A DNA stretch of 64,000 nucleotides from positions 1,302,001-1,366,000 of the forward strand of contig NZ_MPZV01000001.1 in the NCBI RefSeq assembly GCF_002020355.1, given 5' to 3'. The notes below the pieces were generated by a model, which saw only the letters and a program-made list of their open reading frames with translations, had not been told where the DNA came from and did no database searches. Within the stretch, counting starts at the first letter, position 1. Each line of letters starts with the position of its first letter. Made by a program: the position numbers and the translations under genes. This DNA comes from Thioclava sediminum. GTDB lineage: Bacteria > Pseudomonadota > Alphaproteobacteria > Rhodobacterales > Rhodobacteraceae. Below, piece by piece: positions 45,676 through 54,744 of the stretch.

Positions 45676-46692
45676 TTAGCGGAAGGGAGGAGCGTACATC
45701 AGACCGCCTTGGGTCCACTGAGCGTTCAGGCCACGGGCCAGACCGATCGGGGTCTGCTCGCCGATGGTCGCGGCGAAGATTTCGCCGTAGTTGCCGTTGG
45801 CCTTGATGGCTTTGACGGCCCAGTCCTTGTCGAGGCCGATCATCGCGCCGAGGTCACCCTCGGTGCCGAGCAGGCGGTTGACTTCCGGGTTGTCGGTGCC
45901 TTTGGCCAGCTCGTCGATATTCGCCGAGGTCACGCCGTATTCTTCAGCGCCGATCAGCGCGAAGACGGTCCAGCGGACGATGTCGGTCCACTGATCGTCG
46001 CCCTGACGGACGGCCGGAGCCAGCGGCTCTTTCGAGATGATTTCCGGCAGGATCACGTAGTCGGAAGGGTTCGCGAAAGCGGCGCGGGTGGCTGCGAGGC
46101 CCGACGCGTCGGTGGTGTAGGCGTCACAAGCGCCGGCGAGGAACTGCTGTTCGCCCTCGGCGTTCGAATCAACCGTGATCGGCTGATAGGACATGTTGTT
46201 GGCCTTGAAGTAGTCGGCGAGGTTCAGCTCGGTCGTGGTGCCGGTCTGGATACAGATCGACGCACCGTCGAGTTCCTTGGCCGAGGTCACGCCCGAATCC
46301 TTGCGGACCATGAAGCCCTGACCGTCGTAGTAGTTGGTCGCGGTGAACTGGAGCTTCAGGTCGGTGTCGCGCGAGAAGGTCCAGGTGGTGTTGCGTGCGA
46401 GCAGGTCCACTTCGCCCGAACCGAGCGCGGTGAAGCGCGTCTGGCCCGAGGTGGGGACGTATTTAACCTTCGAGGGGTCGCCCAGCACAGCGGCGGCGAC
46501 GGCCTGGCAGACCGCGACGTCGAAGCCGGACCAGTTACCGTTGGCATCCGGCGCGGCGAAGCCCACGAGACCGGTGTTCACGCCGCAGATCAGCTCTCCG
46601 CGCGATTTCACGTCATCGAGCGTGGCCGCGCCAGCCAGACCGGCAGTCAGCGTCGCAGCCGTCAGCGCGCCGAAAAAGACGGATTTCTTCAT
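45676..46692 (-). CDS. aapJ: General L-amino acid ABC transporter periplasmic binding protein AapJ/BztA
   Basis: 338 aa. Signal peptide (MKKSVFFGALTAATLTAGLAGAA), then SBP family-3 motifs: LDDVKSRGELICGVNTGLVGFAAPDANGNWSGFDVAVCQAVAAAVLGDPSKVKYVP, VDLLARNTTWTFSRDTDLKLQFTATNYYDGQGFMV, ASICIQTGTTTELNLADYF. The start at 46692 is set by the signal peptide and AGGAAGAGG; longer in-frame starts lack both. First gene of aapJQMP; the leader has three hairpins. Confidence 0.96.
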   Translation of the reverse strand: MKKSVFFGALTAATLTAGLAGAATLDDVKSRGELICGVNTGLVGFAAPDANGNWSGFDVAVCQAVAAAVLGDPSKVKYVPTSGQTRFTALGSGEVDLLARNTTWTFSRDTDLKLQFTATNYYDGQGFMVRKDSGVTSAKELDGASICIQTGTTTELNLADYFKANNMSYQPITVDSNAEGEQQFLAGACDAYTTDASGLAATRAAFANPSDYVILPEIISKEPLAPAVRQGDDQWTDIVRWTVFALIGAEEYGVTSANIDELAKGTDNPEVNRLLGTEGDLGAMIGLDKDWAVKAIKANGNYGEIFAATIGEQTPIGLARGLNAQWTQGGLMYAPPFR

Positions 46693-46713
46693 TTTTACCT
46701 CTTCCTGTTGTCG

Positions 46714-46775
46714 CCGCTCTGACAGAGCGGTTCTTGGTCCCTCACGGACCTGGTCGATCGTGTCTCCATGACACG
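46714..46775 (-). promoter_or_regulatory. Structured leader of aapJ: three consecutive hairpins
   Basis: Within 85 bases upstream of aapJ are three perfect stem-loops: CCGCTCT/AGAGCGG (46714-46730, loop GAC), GGTCC/GGACC (46736-46750, loop CTCAC) and CGTGTC/GACACG (46759-46775, loop TCCAT). No ORF or U-tract is seen. They may be a stabilising 5' leader or a regulatory RNA structure. Confidence 0.5.
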
Positions 46776-46911
46776 GAGTAACGAAAGTTTGGTCCATCCG
46801 ATCAAAGAAGGTCAAGGCTAGTTTCCGGAATTCGTGAGGGCCCCTGCGTAAATCGTCAGCAAGTGATGATGCTTTTGGCAGGTCAATAAGCGGCGTGAGA
46901 ATCCGCGGCGG

Positions 46912-47622
46912 TCACCTTTCGGTGAGCGTCCAGATTCGAGCCGCGTCACACAACGCCTCGCGCTTGTGTGCGGCGATCTCCGCCGCCTCTTCGTCATCGC
47001 CCCATTGAGCGATTTGCCAGTCCTCGTCGAGCCGCGAAATTTCCCATGCTTCCTCGGCCGAGAGCCTGCCGCGGGTGACGGCCAGCCCCAGCACGAGGGA
47101 GCCCGTGATGCCCACGAGATCATGCAGCGCCGCCAGCGCGAAGGGGTCGAGGTTTGCCACCTCCGTCTCCAGGCGCGCCAGATGGTCGGCAGGCTGATCG
47201 ACCGGAAGAATTCCCGTCGTGACCTTCAGCTCCGCGCCATAGGTTTGCGCCGCCCATTCCAGCAGCGGGTCCCATTTCGCGGCCTGAAGCTCGACCAGTT
47301 CCGTCGGAGCCTCGGCACGGTAGCACAGAAGATCGGTGCCGCCGAATTCGCAGACATGGGTGACGACCTCGGGATGCTGATGCGCCACCTTGTCGATCGC
47401 CGCATTGGCAGAGCGGGTGACCGGCATCGTATGGGGCTGGATCGCGCCGTCCTGCGCGTCCCATTCCGCCGCGATAGCCTCGGCATAGGCGCGCGTCGGC
47501 ACGGTCAGCGCGGCTTTTGCCGGCGTCTTCACCGCACGCCCGTCCAGCGCCACGCCGAACCCCTCGGGGTGCTCGGTGACGGTGGTTTCCGTCCAGAACC
47601 GCTTGGCCGCCCATTCGCTCAT
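46912..47622 (-). CDS. ATP12 family chaperone (F1-ATPase assembly)
   Basis: 236 aa. N-terminal RFWTETTVTEHPEGFGVALDGRAVKTPAKAALTVP and the ATP12 region AIAAEWDAQDGAIQPHTMPVTRSANAAIDKV, then DLLCYRAEAPTELVELQAAKWDPLLEWAAQTYG. The product binds the F1 alpha subunit during assembly. Last gene of the rarA-crcB-rluC-HAD-ATP12 unit; ATG overlaps the HAD stop (ATGA). Pairing with HAD and rluC is common in alphaproteobacteria. Confidence 0.93.
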   Translation of the reverse strand: MSEWAAKRFWTETTVTEHPEGFGVALDGRAVKTPAKAALTVPTRAYAEAIAAEWDAQDGAIQPHTMPVTRSANAAIDKVAHQHPEVVTHVCEFGGTDLLCYRAEAPTELVELQAAKWDPLLEWAAQTYGAELKVTTGILPVDQPADHLARLETEVANLDPFALAALHDLVGITGSLVLGLAVTRGRLSAEEAWEISRLDEDWQIAQWGDDEEAAEIAAHKREALCDAARIWTLTER

Positions 47623-48284
47623 GCACTCATCTCCCACAGATCCAGAAGTGTCGTTTCCAGCCCGTCGAAATCATCGACCATCTGATGCGCGCCCGCGGCC
47701 TCCAGAGCAGCGGGGGCGTGGTAGCCCCAGCGCACGCCGATGGTCGCGACGCCCGCGCTGCGGCCCATCTCGATATCGAAACTGGTATCGCCGATCATCA
47801 CCGCGTCGCGCGCGTCCACGCCCGCCTCGCTCAACGCCGCGCCGATCATCGACGGGTGCGGCTTCGAGGGGTGATCGTCGGCGGTCTGTTGGCTGACGAA
47901 GAGCCCGTCCAGACCGTGATACTCGATCAGTGCCCGCAGTCCGCGGCGGGATTTACCCGTAGCGACCGCCAGAAGCATGTCATCGCGCGCGGCGAGCTTT
48001 CGCAGCAGCGCCTCTGCCCCGGGATAGAGCGGCGCGGGCGAGGCCGCGCGGGCGGTCTTGTAGCTTTGCTTGTAGCCCTCGACGATGCGCGCCTGCGTCT
48101 CGGCATCGTGCTCCGGCGCAAGCCGCGCCACCGCGAGCGGCAGCGACAGGCCGACGATCTGCAACACGGCGGAGGCCGACGGGGCTGGCAGACCCGCCGC
48201 CTCGAACCCGATCGTCATCGCATGGGTGATGTGGTTCTGGCTATCCGAGATCGTGCCATCGACGTCGAAGATCGCGAGCTTCAT
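47619..48284 (-). CDS. HAD-IA family hydrolase (phosphoglycolate-phosphatase-like)
   Basis: 221 aa. Motif I IFDVDGTISDSQ (DxDGT), motif II region VATGKSRRGLRALIEYHGL, motif III Lys in PHPSMIG and motif IV MIGDTSFDIEMGRSAG. The cap is inserted after motif I (HAD-IA type), as in Gph/YbiV/YfnB. The substrate is not set; sugar or nucleotide phosphates are common. Overlaps the rluC stop (ATGA). Confidence 0.9.
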   Translation of the reverse strand: MKLAIFDVDGTISDSQNHITHAMTIGFEAAGLPAPSASAVLQIVGLSLPLAVARLAPEHDAETQARIVEGYKQSYKTARAASPAPLYPGAEALLRKLAARDDMLLAVATGKSRRGLRALIEYHGLDGLFVSQQTADDHPSKPHPSMIGAALSEAGVDARDAVMIGDTSFDIEMGRSAGVATIGVRWGYHAPAALEAAGAHQMVDDFDGLETTLLDLWEMSA

Positions 48285-49321
48285 TTCAGATCCTCGAACG
48301 GGTCGGCCGGCACGTCTTTCTCGTGCCAATCCAGCAGGTCCCAGGTCCGCTTCATGTGCTCGGGCAGCGGCGCGGTCAGCGTGATACGCTTGCCACTGAT
48401 CGGATGGTCGAAGCTGATCTGACGGGCATGCAGGTGAAGCTTGCGGGAAATCTCGCCGCCCAGTTGCGCGCCCCAGCCGTCGCCCATGTTTTCTTGGCTC
48501 GAGCCGCCATATTTGCCGTCGCCGATGATCGGGCTGCCGATCTCGGCCATATGCGCGCGCAGCTGGTGGGTGCGCCCGGTGATCGGCACCAGCGCGACCC
48601 AGCTGACCCGCTGACCGAGGATGTGCAGCGTGAAGTAATCGGTCGTGGCGCGCTTGGCGCCCTCGGTCTTGTCGACCTTGGCGGGATGGATGCAGATCAT
48701 CTTCTCGCCTTCGCCGCCGCGCCCGTGACCCGGCGCTTTCACGAGACCGAAGCGGATCGTGCCGGTCTTCGGTTCGGGCGCGCCTGCGACGGCCGCCCAA
48801 TAGATCTTGCGCGTGGTCTTGCCGCGGAACGCCTCGGACAGGCGGCGCGCGACGCGGTCGGTGCGCGCGAGCAGCAGAACGCCGGAGGTGTCCTTGTCGA
48901 GGCGATGGACCAGCTTCGGCTTGTCCTTGTAGCCGAATGTCAGCGCCTCGCTCAGCCCGTCGACATGGCGATTGCCCTGCCCCGAGCCGCCCTGCGAGGG
49001 CAGCCCCGGCGGCTTGTTGAGCGCGATGATATGCTCGTCCTTCCAGAGCACGCAGCTCTGGATGAATTTCGCATCCTCCTCCGAGATACCCTCGGTCCTC
49101 GGCGCGGGCGCGGAATCCGGGATCGGCGGCACCCGGATTTCCTGCCCCGGCGCGACGCGCGAATTGGCCTTCACCCGACCCTTGTCCACGCGCAGATCGC
49201 CTTTGCGGCAGAACTTTTCGATCATGCCCTGAGACAGATGCGGGAAACGCTTTTTCAGGAACCGGTCGAGGCGCTGTTCGCCCTCGTCCTCGGTGACGGT
49301 GATATGCTGGACGCCGCTCAT
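48281..49321 (-). CDS. RluA family 23S rRNA pseudouridine synthase (RluC/RluD-like)
   Basis: 346 aa. N-terminal S4 RNA-binding domain (RLDRFLKKRFPHLSQGMIEKFCRKGDLRVDKGRVKANSRVAPGQEIRVP), then the catalytic motif KLVHRLDKDTSGVLLLARTD (catalytic Asp), VPITGRTHQLRAHMAEIG and the C-terminal HLHARQISFDHPI. RluC or RluD type, which modify 23S rRNA; which uridines is not clear. The ATG overlaps the crcB stop (ATGA). Confidence 0.93.
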   Translation of the reverse strand: MSGVQHITVTEDEGEQRLDRFLKKRFPHLSQGMIEKFCRKGDLRVDKGRVKANSRVAPGQEIRVPPIPDSAPAPRTEGISEEDAKFIQSCVLWKDEHIIALNKPPGLPSQGGSGQGNRHVDGLSEALTFGYKDKPKLVHRLDKDTSGVLLLARTDRVARRLSEAFRGKTTRKIYWAAVAGAPEPKTGTIRFGLVKAPGHGRGGEGEKMICIHPAKVDKTEGAKRATTDYFTLHILGQRVSWVALVPITGRTHQLRAHMAEIGSPIIGDGKYGGSSQENMGDGWGAQLGGEISRKLHLHARQISFDHPISGKRITLTAPLPEHMKRTWDLLDWHEKDVPADPFEDLK

Positions 49322-49695
49322 AGCATGGCCCTCATCAATAGAATGCCAGCGACGAGTCCCAGAAGCCCCGCGCCGACCGACAGTCCGATATAGCTGACTG
49401 CCAATGTGACATCGCCTTTCTCGATCAAGCGATATGCTTCGAGCGAGAAAGAGGAGAATGTGGTGAAGCCCCCGAGAAAGCCCGTCGCGAGAAAGGCGTT
49501 CCAATGGGTCAGCTGCTTGTCACCGAGGAACACCACGAGCGCGCCCATCAGGAACGAGCCGAGGATGTTCACCGTGATGACGCCCAGCGGGAACGGCTGC
49601 GCGCCGAAGCTGCGCATCATCCCGACGCCGACGAGGTAACGCCCCGATGCGCCCATCGCGCCGCCAAGCGCGACCTGCAAAATCGTAGAAAGCAT
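49318..49695 (-). CDS. crcB: Fluoride efflux transporter CrcB
   Basis: 125 aa, four membrane helices. Signatures: GGAMGASGRYLVG, TVNILGSFLMGAL and TGFLGGFTTFSSFSLEAYRLIEKG, which line the fluoride pores of Fluc. Dimeric F- exporter of the inner membrane. AAGGAGA precedes the ATG. I see no crcB riboswitch in the 44-base gap upstream, so expression probably follows rarA. Confidence 0.95.
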   Translation of the reverse strand: MLSTILQVALGGAMGASGRYLVGVGMMRSFGAQPFPLGVITVNILGSFLMGALVVFLGDKQLTHWNAFLATGFLGGFTTFSSFSLEAYRLIEKGDVTLAVSYIGLSVGAGLLGLVAGILLMRAML

Positions 49696-49739
49696 CGCTG
49701 TCTCCTTTGGCGCCCTAAGAGCGTTCACAGGCCTGAATG

Positions 49740-51056
49740 TCAAGATTTGCGCTGTTCACGCAGCTTGGCAAACCAGTCGACCCGCTTTTTCAACTCGCGC
49801 TCGAAGCCACGCTCGACCGGCTGATAGAGGACCGGGCGCTTCATCGTGTCGGGGAAGTAGTTCTGCCCCGAGAAGCCGTCCTCTGCGTCGTGGTCATAGG
49901 CATAGCCCGCGCCATAACCCTGTTCGGACATCAGTTTGGTCGGGGCGTTGAGGATATGTTTGGGCGGCGGCTCCGATCCGGTCTTCTGCGCCTGCGCCCG
50001 CGCGCCCTTATAGGCGACGTAACCTGCGTTGGATTTCGGCGCGAGCGCGAGGTAGATCACCGTCTGCGCCAAAGCCAGTTCCCCCTCGGGCGAGCCGATC
50101 CGCTCGTAGATTTCCCAAGCGTGCAGCGCATGGGTCTGGGCCTGCGGGTCGGCCAGCCCGATATCCTCGACCGCCATGCGCACGAAGCGCCGCGCGAGAT
50201 AGCGCGGGTCCTCGCCGCCCTCCAGCATCCGCGCGAACCAATAGAGCGCGGCATCCGGGTCCGAACCGCGCACGGATTTATGGAGCGCCGAAATCAGGTT
50301 GTAATGCTCATCGCCGGATTTGTCGTATTTCGCTGCGCGGCGCATCAGCCGGGTCGATAGCGCGTCGGTGTCGAGCGTGCCGGTGACTTTCCACGCCGCC
50401 ACCTGCTCTATCAGGTTGAGAAGCGCACGCCCGTCCCCGTCGGCCATTTCCAGCAGCGCCTCGCGCGCCTTGCCGGTCAGCGGCAGTGGACGATCGAGCG
50501 CCTTCTCGGCGCGTTGCGCAAGGCGTTCGAGATCGGCGAGGTCGAGCCGCTCGAGCACCATGACCTGCGCCCGGCTGAGCACAGCGGCGTTCAGCTCGAA
50601 GCTCGGGTTCTCGGTGGTGGCGCCCACCAGCATGATCGTGCCGTCTTCCATATGCGGCAGGAAGCTGTCCTGCTGCGCCTTGTTGAAGCGGTGGATCTCG
50701 TCGACGAAGAGGAGCGTTCCCCTGCCCTGCCCGCGCCGCAGCTTGGCGGCCTCAAAGACTTTGCGCAGTTCCGGCACGCCGGTGAAGATCGCGGAAATCT
50801 GGACGAAGGCGCGATCGGAGGCATCGGCCAGCAGTCGTGCGATGGTGGTCTTGCCGACACCCGGCGGCCCCCAGAGGATCAGAGATCCGAGCGAGCCTGC
50901 AGCCAGCATTGCCCCCAAGGGCCCATCGGGACCGAGTACCTGTTCCTGACCGATCACCTCACCCAGAGTTTTCGGGCGGATGCGATCAGCGAGCGGGCGC
51001 GGCGCTTCGGGCGCAGGCGCATTGGGGTCGGGGGGCGTGTCGAATAGGTCGGCCAT
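49740..51056 (-). CDS. rarA: Replication-associated recombination protein A (RarA/MgsA)
   Basis: 438 aa. AAA+ ATPase with Walker A GPPGVGKTTIARLLA, Walker B LLFVDEIHRFNKAQQD, sensor-1 VGATTENPSF and arginine-finger region; the C-terminal MgsA domain (RGSDPDAALYWFARMLEGGEDPRYLARRFVRMAVEDIGLADP; YKGARAQAQKTGSEPPPKHILNAPT) is complete. Acts at stalled forks. First gene of a long unit; its stop is 44 bases before crcB. Confidence 0.96.
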   Translation of the reverse strand: MADLFDTPPDPNAPAPEAPRPLADRIRPKTLGEVIGQEQVLGPDGPLGAMLAAGSLGSLILWGPPGVGKTTIARLLADASDRAFVQISAIFTGVPELRKVFEAAKLRRGQGRGTLLFVDEIHRFNKAQQDSFLPHMEDGTIMLVGATTENPSFELNAAVLSRAQVMVLERLDLADLERLAQRAEKALDRPLPLTGKAREALLEMADGDGRALLNLIEQVAAWKVTGTLDTDALSTRLMRRAAKYDKSGDEHYNLISALHKSVRGSDPDAALYWFARMLEGGEDPRYLARRFVRMAVEDIGLADPQAQTHALHAWEIYERIGSPEGELALAQTVIYLALAPKSNAGYVAYKGARAQAQKTGSEPPPKHILNAPTKLMSEQGYGAGYAYDHDAEDGFSGQNYFPDTMKRPVLYQPVERGFERELKKRVDWFAKLREQRKS

Positions 51057-51093
51057 GATGGCGTGAACCTAGTGTCTCGGTCCGCCAACGAAA

Positions 51094-51124
51094 AGCCCCC
51101 GCGCGTGTGGGGCGCACGGGGGCT
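51094..51124 (-). terminator. Rho-independent terminator downstream of luxI
   Basis: AGCCCCCG (51094-51101) pairs with CGGGGGCT (51117-51124), with further inner pairs. On the minus strand the stem is followed by TTTTCG, after the autoinducer-synthase gene and before rarA. Confidence 0.8.
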
Positions 51125-51142
51125 CTAATCTTTCCCATCCCT

Positions 51143-51733
51143 TTAATGAAGGTTTTGGGAAAAGTTCATCGATACGACCTGGTTCTTGATCCCGTCGATC
51201 TCCAGCACCGGTCCCATCGCAGTCATATCCACGCCAACCCGACCCGCCCAACGCGGCCAATTCGCGTTCAGAAGGGTAAGGGCGGAACTTGCGCCAAGCT
51301 CACGCGCCGAATTGCCGATTTCCTGCACGAGACGCGCATGAACCTTGCGGCGCATCGCCATCGGGACGTCATGGGACACGAAGAGGCGCGAGCTTTCCCA
51401 GACGGTCTCGCTGACCGGAGCTTCGTCATAGAGAAGATTGGACGGGATCGTCGCGAGCAGCCCCCGCTGCGCATCGCGGATCATGTAGCTATAGATCCCG
51501 CAGGTCGTCGTCGTGGGCGTCAGACGGTTGCCTGCCAGCACCTTGCCCAGCTCGTCATGGACGACCACCCAGCGGCTCGCCGGGGTGTCATACTGGTCAT
51601 ATTCCATGCCCATCGCTTCTGGGAGATCCCATTTATTCTGGACAATGAAGAGCTCGCGCCTGGCGCGCAGCATGTTTGCGAAAAGCTCACCGTGATTATG
51701 AAAATTGGTGAACGAAAGCGTAGTGGTCTGCAT
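51143..51733 (-). CDS. LuxI family acyl-homoserine-lactone synthase
   Basis: 196 aa. Conserved residues of LuxI synthases are present: Arg25-26 and Phe29 (RARRELFIVQNKWDLPEAM), Trp35, Asp46 and Asp49 (EYDQYD), Arg70 (LAGNRLTP), Glu113 and Arg116 (WESSRLFV). Makes N-acyl-homoserine lactone from SAM and acyl-ACP; chain length not predictable. The ATG at 51733 has AGGAGG 6 bases upstream. Downstream of a luxR homologue with a 52-base gap; cotranscription is likely. Confidence 0.93.
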   Translation of the reverse strand: MQTTTLSFTNFHNHGELFANMLRARRELFIVQNKWDLPEAMGMEYDQYDTPASRWVVVHDELGKVLAGNRLTPTTTTCGIYSYMIRDAQRGLLATIPSNLLYDEAPVSETVWESSRLFVSHDVPMAMRRKVHARLVQEIGNSARELGASSALTLLNANWPRWAGRVGVDMTAMGPVLEIDGIKNQVVSMNFSQNLH

Positions 51734-51785
51734 GTCTTCCTCCTGCAGGTTAGTCACAGTACAGCCGTGCGGAGGGTCAACAACA

Positions 51786-52397
51786 CTATAACAGGCGGAA
51801 ATCCTTTGCGCGCTGAATAGCTTCGGCGGTCGTCCGAGCCATCAGTCTTGCGCGCGCAGAATTCAGCCGCGCCTTGAGCGCGCTTTCCGAAATTCCAAGT
51901 TTCGCGGCCGCCGCCGCGTGTCGGTCACCCCCAGCAACACAGCGCAGGGCTTCGATCTGAGCTCTCGTGAGTTCCTCAGGCGGTTGAGTCATGTCGTGCA
52001 ATTCGCGCACGATAAGCTCAAAGGTCTCGATCTCGGGTAGGTCGAATTCCCGATCATCGCGCGCCATGCTTGCGATAGTACGGGACCGGATCGGGCCGCA
52101 TGAGACTGTCGCCCCGTAGATCAGACCATAGTGTTTGGCCTCATCGAAGAGACGGAAAGGATCGGGTAACCGCGGGTCGCTCCACCGGATTGAGCCGGTC
52201 TCGCTAAACCCCCAAGCAGTCATAGGGTCACGGAGCACATAGCCGTTTGCGGTATAATGATCGAGCCAGGCTTTGTCGTAAGTCTGGAACGTCATCAAAG
52301 GCGCCGTAAAACGAATATGCAGTCCAACAAAATAACCGCTTGGAGCTAAACGATCCAAGTCACGAAGTTTCAAATCGATTCTGCTCTGTATCGACAT
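51786..52397 (-). CDS. LuxR-type quorum-sensing regulator
   Basis: 203 aa, shorter than the 230-250 aa usual for TraR/LuxR. The N-terminal autoinducer-binding domain shows Trp44, Tyr48, Asp57-Pro58 and Trp72 at the TraR-like positions (WLDHY...RDPM...GSIRW). The C-terminal HTH is atypical (ELTRAQIEALRCVAGGDRHAAAAAKLGISESALKARLNSARARL), lacking the usual His of 'TVxxH'. Sits directly upstream of luxI, same strand. Probably senses the lactone made by its neighbour; I could not identify a lux box. Confidence 0.87.
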   Translation of the reverse strand: MSIQSRIDLKLRDLDRLAPSGYFVGLHIRFTAPLMTFQTYDKAWLDHYTANGYVLRDPMTAWGFSETGSIRWSDPRLPDPFRLFDEAKHYGLIYGATVSCGPIRSRTIASMARDDREFDLPEIETFELIVRELHDMTQPPEELTRAQIEALRCVAGGDRHAAAAAKLGISESALKARLNSARARLMARTTAEAIQRAKDFRLL

Positions 52398-52575
52398 ATC
52401 TTTTTAGACAGTTTGGAATTAACCCGGTCAACTTAAAAGTGTTCGCGCCGTGCGGAGTTCGCTCCGACAGTGACATTACGTCCCTACCCGCCCACGCGCT
52501 TACACTCGCGAATGCGCATCATCTGCGCAATAACCTTTTGCGTGAGAAATGCGGGAAAATGCAGGCGGAAATAAG

Positions 52576-52600
52576 AAAATCCCGCCTAATAGGCGGGATT
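52576..52600 (-). terminator. Rho-independent terminator of the rplO-rplQ operon
   Basis: AAATCCCGCCT (52576-52586) pairs with AGGCGGGATTT (52590-52600); loop AAT, arms ending in a T-run on the minus strand (TTTTCTTATTT). Lies 42 bases after the rplQ stop. Confidence 0.88.
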
Positions 52601-52642
52601 TCGCAATTCTCATTGATTTCGCAGGGAAATCGGTCGCGAGGA

Positions 52643-53062
52643 TCAATCCTCGGCAGCCTCTTCGGCTTCGACGCGTGCCTTATCTGCCGCACCTTTTGCG
52701 TCCAGATCGCGCTCGACGAATTCGATGATCGCCATCGGAGCCATGTCGCCGTAACGGAAACCGGCTTTCATAATGCGAACGTAGCCGCCCTGACGGTCCT
52801 TGTAGCGCGGGCCGAGGATGTCGAAGAGTTTCGCGACATACTGGTCCTGCTTGAGCTGCGAGGCCGCCTGACGGCGTGCGTGCAGATCGCCGCGCTTGGC
52901 GAGCGTGATCAGCTTCTCGATGACCGGGCGCAGTTCTTTCGCCTTCGGCAAGGTCGTCTTGATCTGCTCGTGCTCGATCAGCGAGCCAGCCATGTTGGCG
53001 AAGAGCGCCTTGCGGTGCTCATGGGTACGGTTGAGGCGGCGGTAGCCACGTGCGTGACGCAT
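52643..53062 (-). CDS. rplQ: 50S ribosomal protein L17
   Basis: 139 aa. [68 protein letters not shown] is the L17 signature; the acidic tail ([13 protein letters not shown]) is common in alphaproteobacteria. Binds 23S rRNA at the exit-tunnel side. Last gene of the r-protein/rpoA cluster. Confidence 0.98.
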   Translation of the reverse strand: MRHARGYRRLNRTHEHRKALFANMAGSLIEHEQIKTTLPKAKELRPVIEKLITLAKRGDLHARRQAASQLKQDQYVAKLFDILGPRYKDRQGGYVRIMKAGFRYGDMAPMAIIEFVERDLDAKGAADKARVEAEEAAED

Positions 53063-53167
53063 TGTCTATCTCCAATCTTGCGTTTTGCTTTGTCAGGCCA
53101 GCGATGCGTGTCACCGGCTCACCTTGGGGTCTTGTGACCCAGATCGTCCCCGGCAGCCCGGGCATTG

Positions 53168-53192
53168 GAGGGGCGTTTAGCCAACGCCCCTC
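53168..53192 (-). terminator. Hairpin between rpoA and rplQ
   Basis: GAGGGGCGTT (53168-53177) pairs with AACGCCCCTC (53183-53192), 10 perfect pairs, loop TAGCC, 10 bases past the rpoA stop. No U-tract. Probably a processing or attenuation signal within the operon. Confidence 0.45.
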
Positions 53193-53202
53193 AATTCGTC
53201 AA

Positions 53203-54219
53203 TCAGAACTGGTCTTCGAAACGCTTGGCCAGATCTTCGATGTTCTCCGGCGGCCAATCTTCGACTTCCATCCCGAGATGCAGGCCCATGCCCGAGAGCA
53301 CTTCCTTGATCTCGTTCAGCGACTTGCGGCCGAAGTTCGGGGTGCGGAGCATCTCGGCTTCGGTCTTCTGGATCAAGTCGCCGATATAGACGATGTTGTC
53401 GTTTTTCAGGCAGTTCGCCGAACGCACGGACAGTTCCAGCTCGTCCACTTTCTTCAGCAGAAGCGGGTTGAACTCGAGACCGTCGTCCTGGTCCTGCTTG
53501 CCAGCCGATTCCGGCTCTTCGAAGTTCACGAAGATCGACAGCTGGTCCTGCAGGATGCGAGCAGCGAAAGCCACCGCGTCCTCGGCCGAGAGCGAACCGT
53601 CGGTCTCAACCTTCATGGTCAGCTTGTCATAGTCCAGAACCTGACCTTCACGGGTCGGCTGCACTTCGTAGGCAACTTTCTTCACCGGCGAATAGATCGC
53701 GTCGACCGGGATCAGGCCGATCGGCGCATCCTCGGGACGGTTCTTGTCGGCAGCGACGTAGCCCTTGCCGGTATTCACGGTCAATTCCATAAACAGGTCG
53801 GCACCATCGTCGAGGTGGCAGATCACGTGATCCTTGTTCAGGACCTCGATGCCCGCGGTCTCGGTGATGTCGCCAGCGGTCACGACGCCCGGGCCCTTGG
53901 CCGAGATCGAGAGGCGCTTCGGACCTTCAACGTCCATACGCAGAGCCACGCCCTTGAGGTTCAGGACGATGTCGGTGACGTCTTCACGAACGCCTGCGAC
54001 CGAGGAGAACTCGTGCAGCACGTTGTCGATCTGTACGCTGGTGATCGCGGCGCCCTGAAGCGACGAGAGCAGCACGCGGCGCAGTGCGTTGCCGAGCGTC
54101 AGGCCAAAGCCACGCTCGAGCGGTTCAGCGACGATCGTCGCCTGACGCAGCGGGTCGTTGCCGGGCTTGATTTCAAGCTGCGTCGGCTTGATGAGTTCAG
54201 CCCAATTCTTGTGGATCAT
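53203..54219 (-). CDS. rpoA: DNA-directed RNA polymerase subunit alpha
   Basis: 338 aa. N-terminal assembly domain ([57 protein letters not shown]), linker, and C-terminal domain ([56 protein letters not shown]) that contacts UP elements and activators. Normal length. Confidence 0.99.
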   Translation of the reverse strand: MIHKNWAELIKPTQLEIKPGNDPLRQATIVAEPLERGFGLTLGNALRRVLLSSLQGAAITSVQIDNVLHEFSSVAGVREDVTDIVLNLKGVALRMDVEGPKRLSISAKGPGVVTAGDITETAGIEVLNKDHVICHLDDGADLFMELTVNTGKGYVAADKNRPEDAPIGLIPVDAIYSPVKKVAYEVQPTREGQVLDYDKLTMKVETDGSLSAEDAVAFAARILQDQLSIFVNFEEPESAGKQDQDDGLEFNPLLLKKVDELELSVRSANCLKNDNIVYIGDLIQKTEAEMLRTPNFGRKSLNEIKEVLSGMGLHLGMEVEDWPPENIEDLAKRFEDQF

Positions 54220-54294
54220 GCGTTTGCCTCCATACCTGTCCCAGACCCATGCCCAAAGTCGGGGACGCCCGAGGATAAAACCGAAAAATGCGGG

Positions 54295-54323
54295 CGGGCC
54301 GCACGGGAAATCCGCACGGCCCG
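54295..54323 (-). terminator. Hairpin between rpsK and rpoA
   Basis: CGGGCCG (54295-54301) pairs with CGGCCCG (54317-54323) with a partly paired interior; 17 bases past the rpsK stop. No U-tract, so an internal processing/attenuation structure is more likely than a strong terminator. Confidence 0.35.
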
Positions 54324-54339
54324 ACCGTCGTAATCTTGA

Positions 54340-54729
54340 TTAGACGCGGCGACGCTTCGGCGGGCGGCAGCCGTTATGGGCGATCGGGGTCACGTCACGG
54401 ATCGAGGTGACGGTCAGACCGACCGCAGCCAGCGCGCGCAGCGCCGATTCACGACCCGAACCGGGGCCTTGAACTTCGACGTCCACGGTGCGCAGACCGT
54501 GATCCTGAGCCTTCTTGGCCGCATCTTCTGCAGCCATCTGAGCGGCGTAGGGGGTCGACTTACGCGAACCCTTGAAGCCCATCGTGCCAGCCGACGACCA
54601 CGAGATCGCGTTGCCCTGCACGTCAGAGATCAGGATTTTGGTGTTGTTGAACGAGGAGTTCACATGAACGACGCCAGCGGCGATGTTCTTGCGTTCCTTG
54701 CGCTTAGCGCGAACCTTATCACGAGCCAT
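54340..54729 (-). CDS. rpsK: 30S ribosomal protein S11
   Basis: 129 aa. Signature [58 protein letters not shown] and the C-terminal [17 protein letters not shown]-type end ([18 protein letters not shown]). Head/platform of the 30S subunit. Follows rpsM by 15 bases. Confidence 0.99.
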   Translation of the reverse strand: MARDKVRAKRKERKNIAAGVVHVNSSFNNTKILISDVQGNAISWSSAGTMGFKGSRKSTPYAAQMAAEDAAKKAQDHGLRTVDVEVQGPGSGRESALRALAAVGLTVTSIRDVTPIAHNGCRPPKRRRV

Positions 54730-54744
54730 TTGTCCTGCCTCCCC

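Noticed and set aside
49696-49739. Fluoride riboswitch ahead of crcB
   Set aside because: The gap to rarA is only 44 bases and lacks the crcB motif; none can be supported.
52398-52642. lux box between luxR and the ribosomal operon
   Set aside because: No convincing 18-20 base dyad was found; only the rplQ terminator and ordinary AT-richer DNA are visible.
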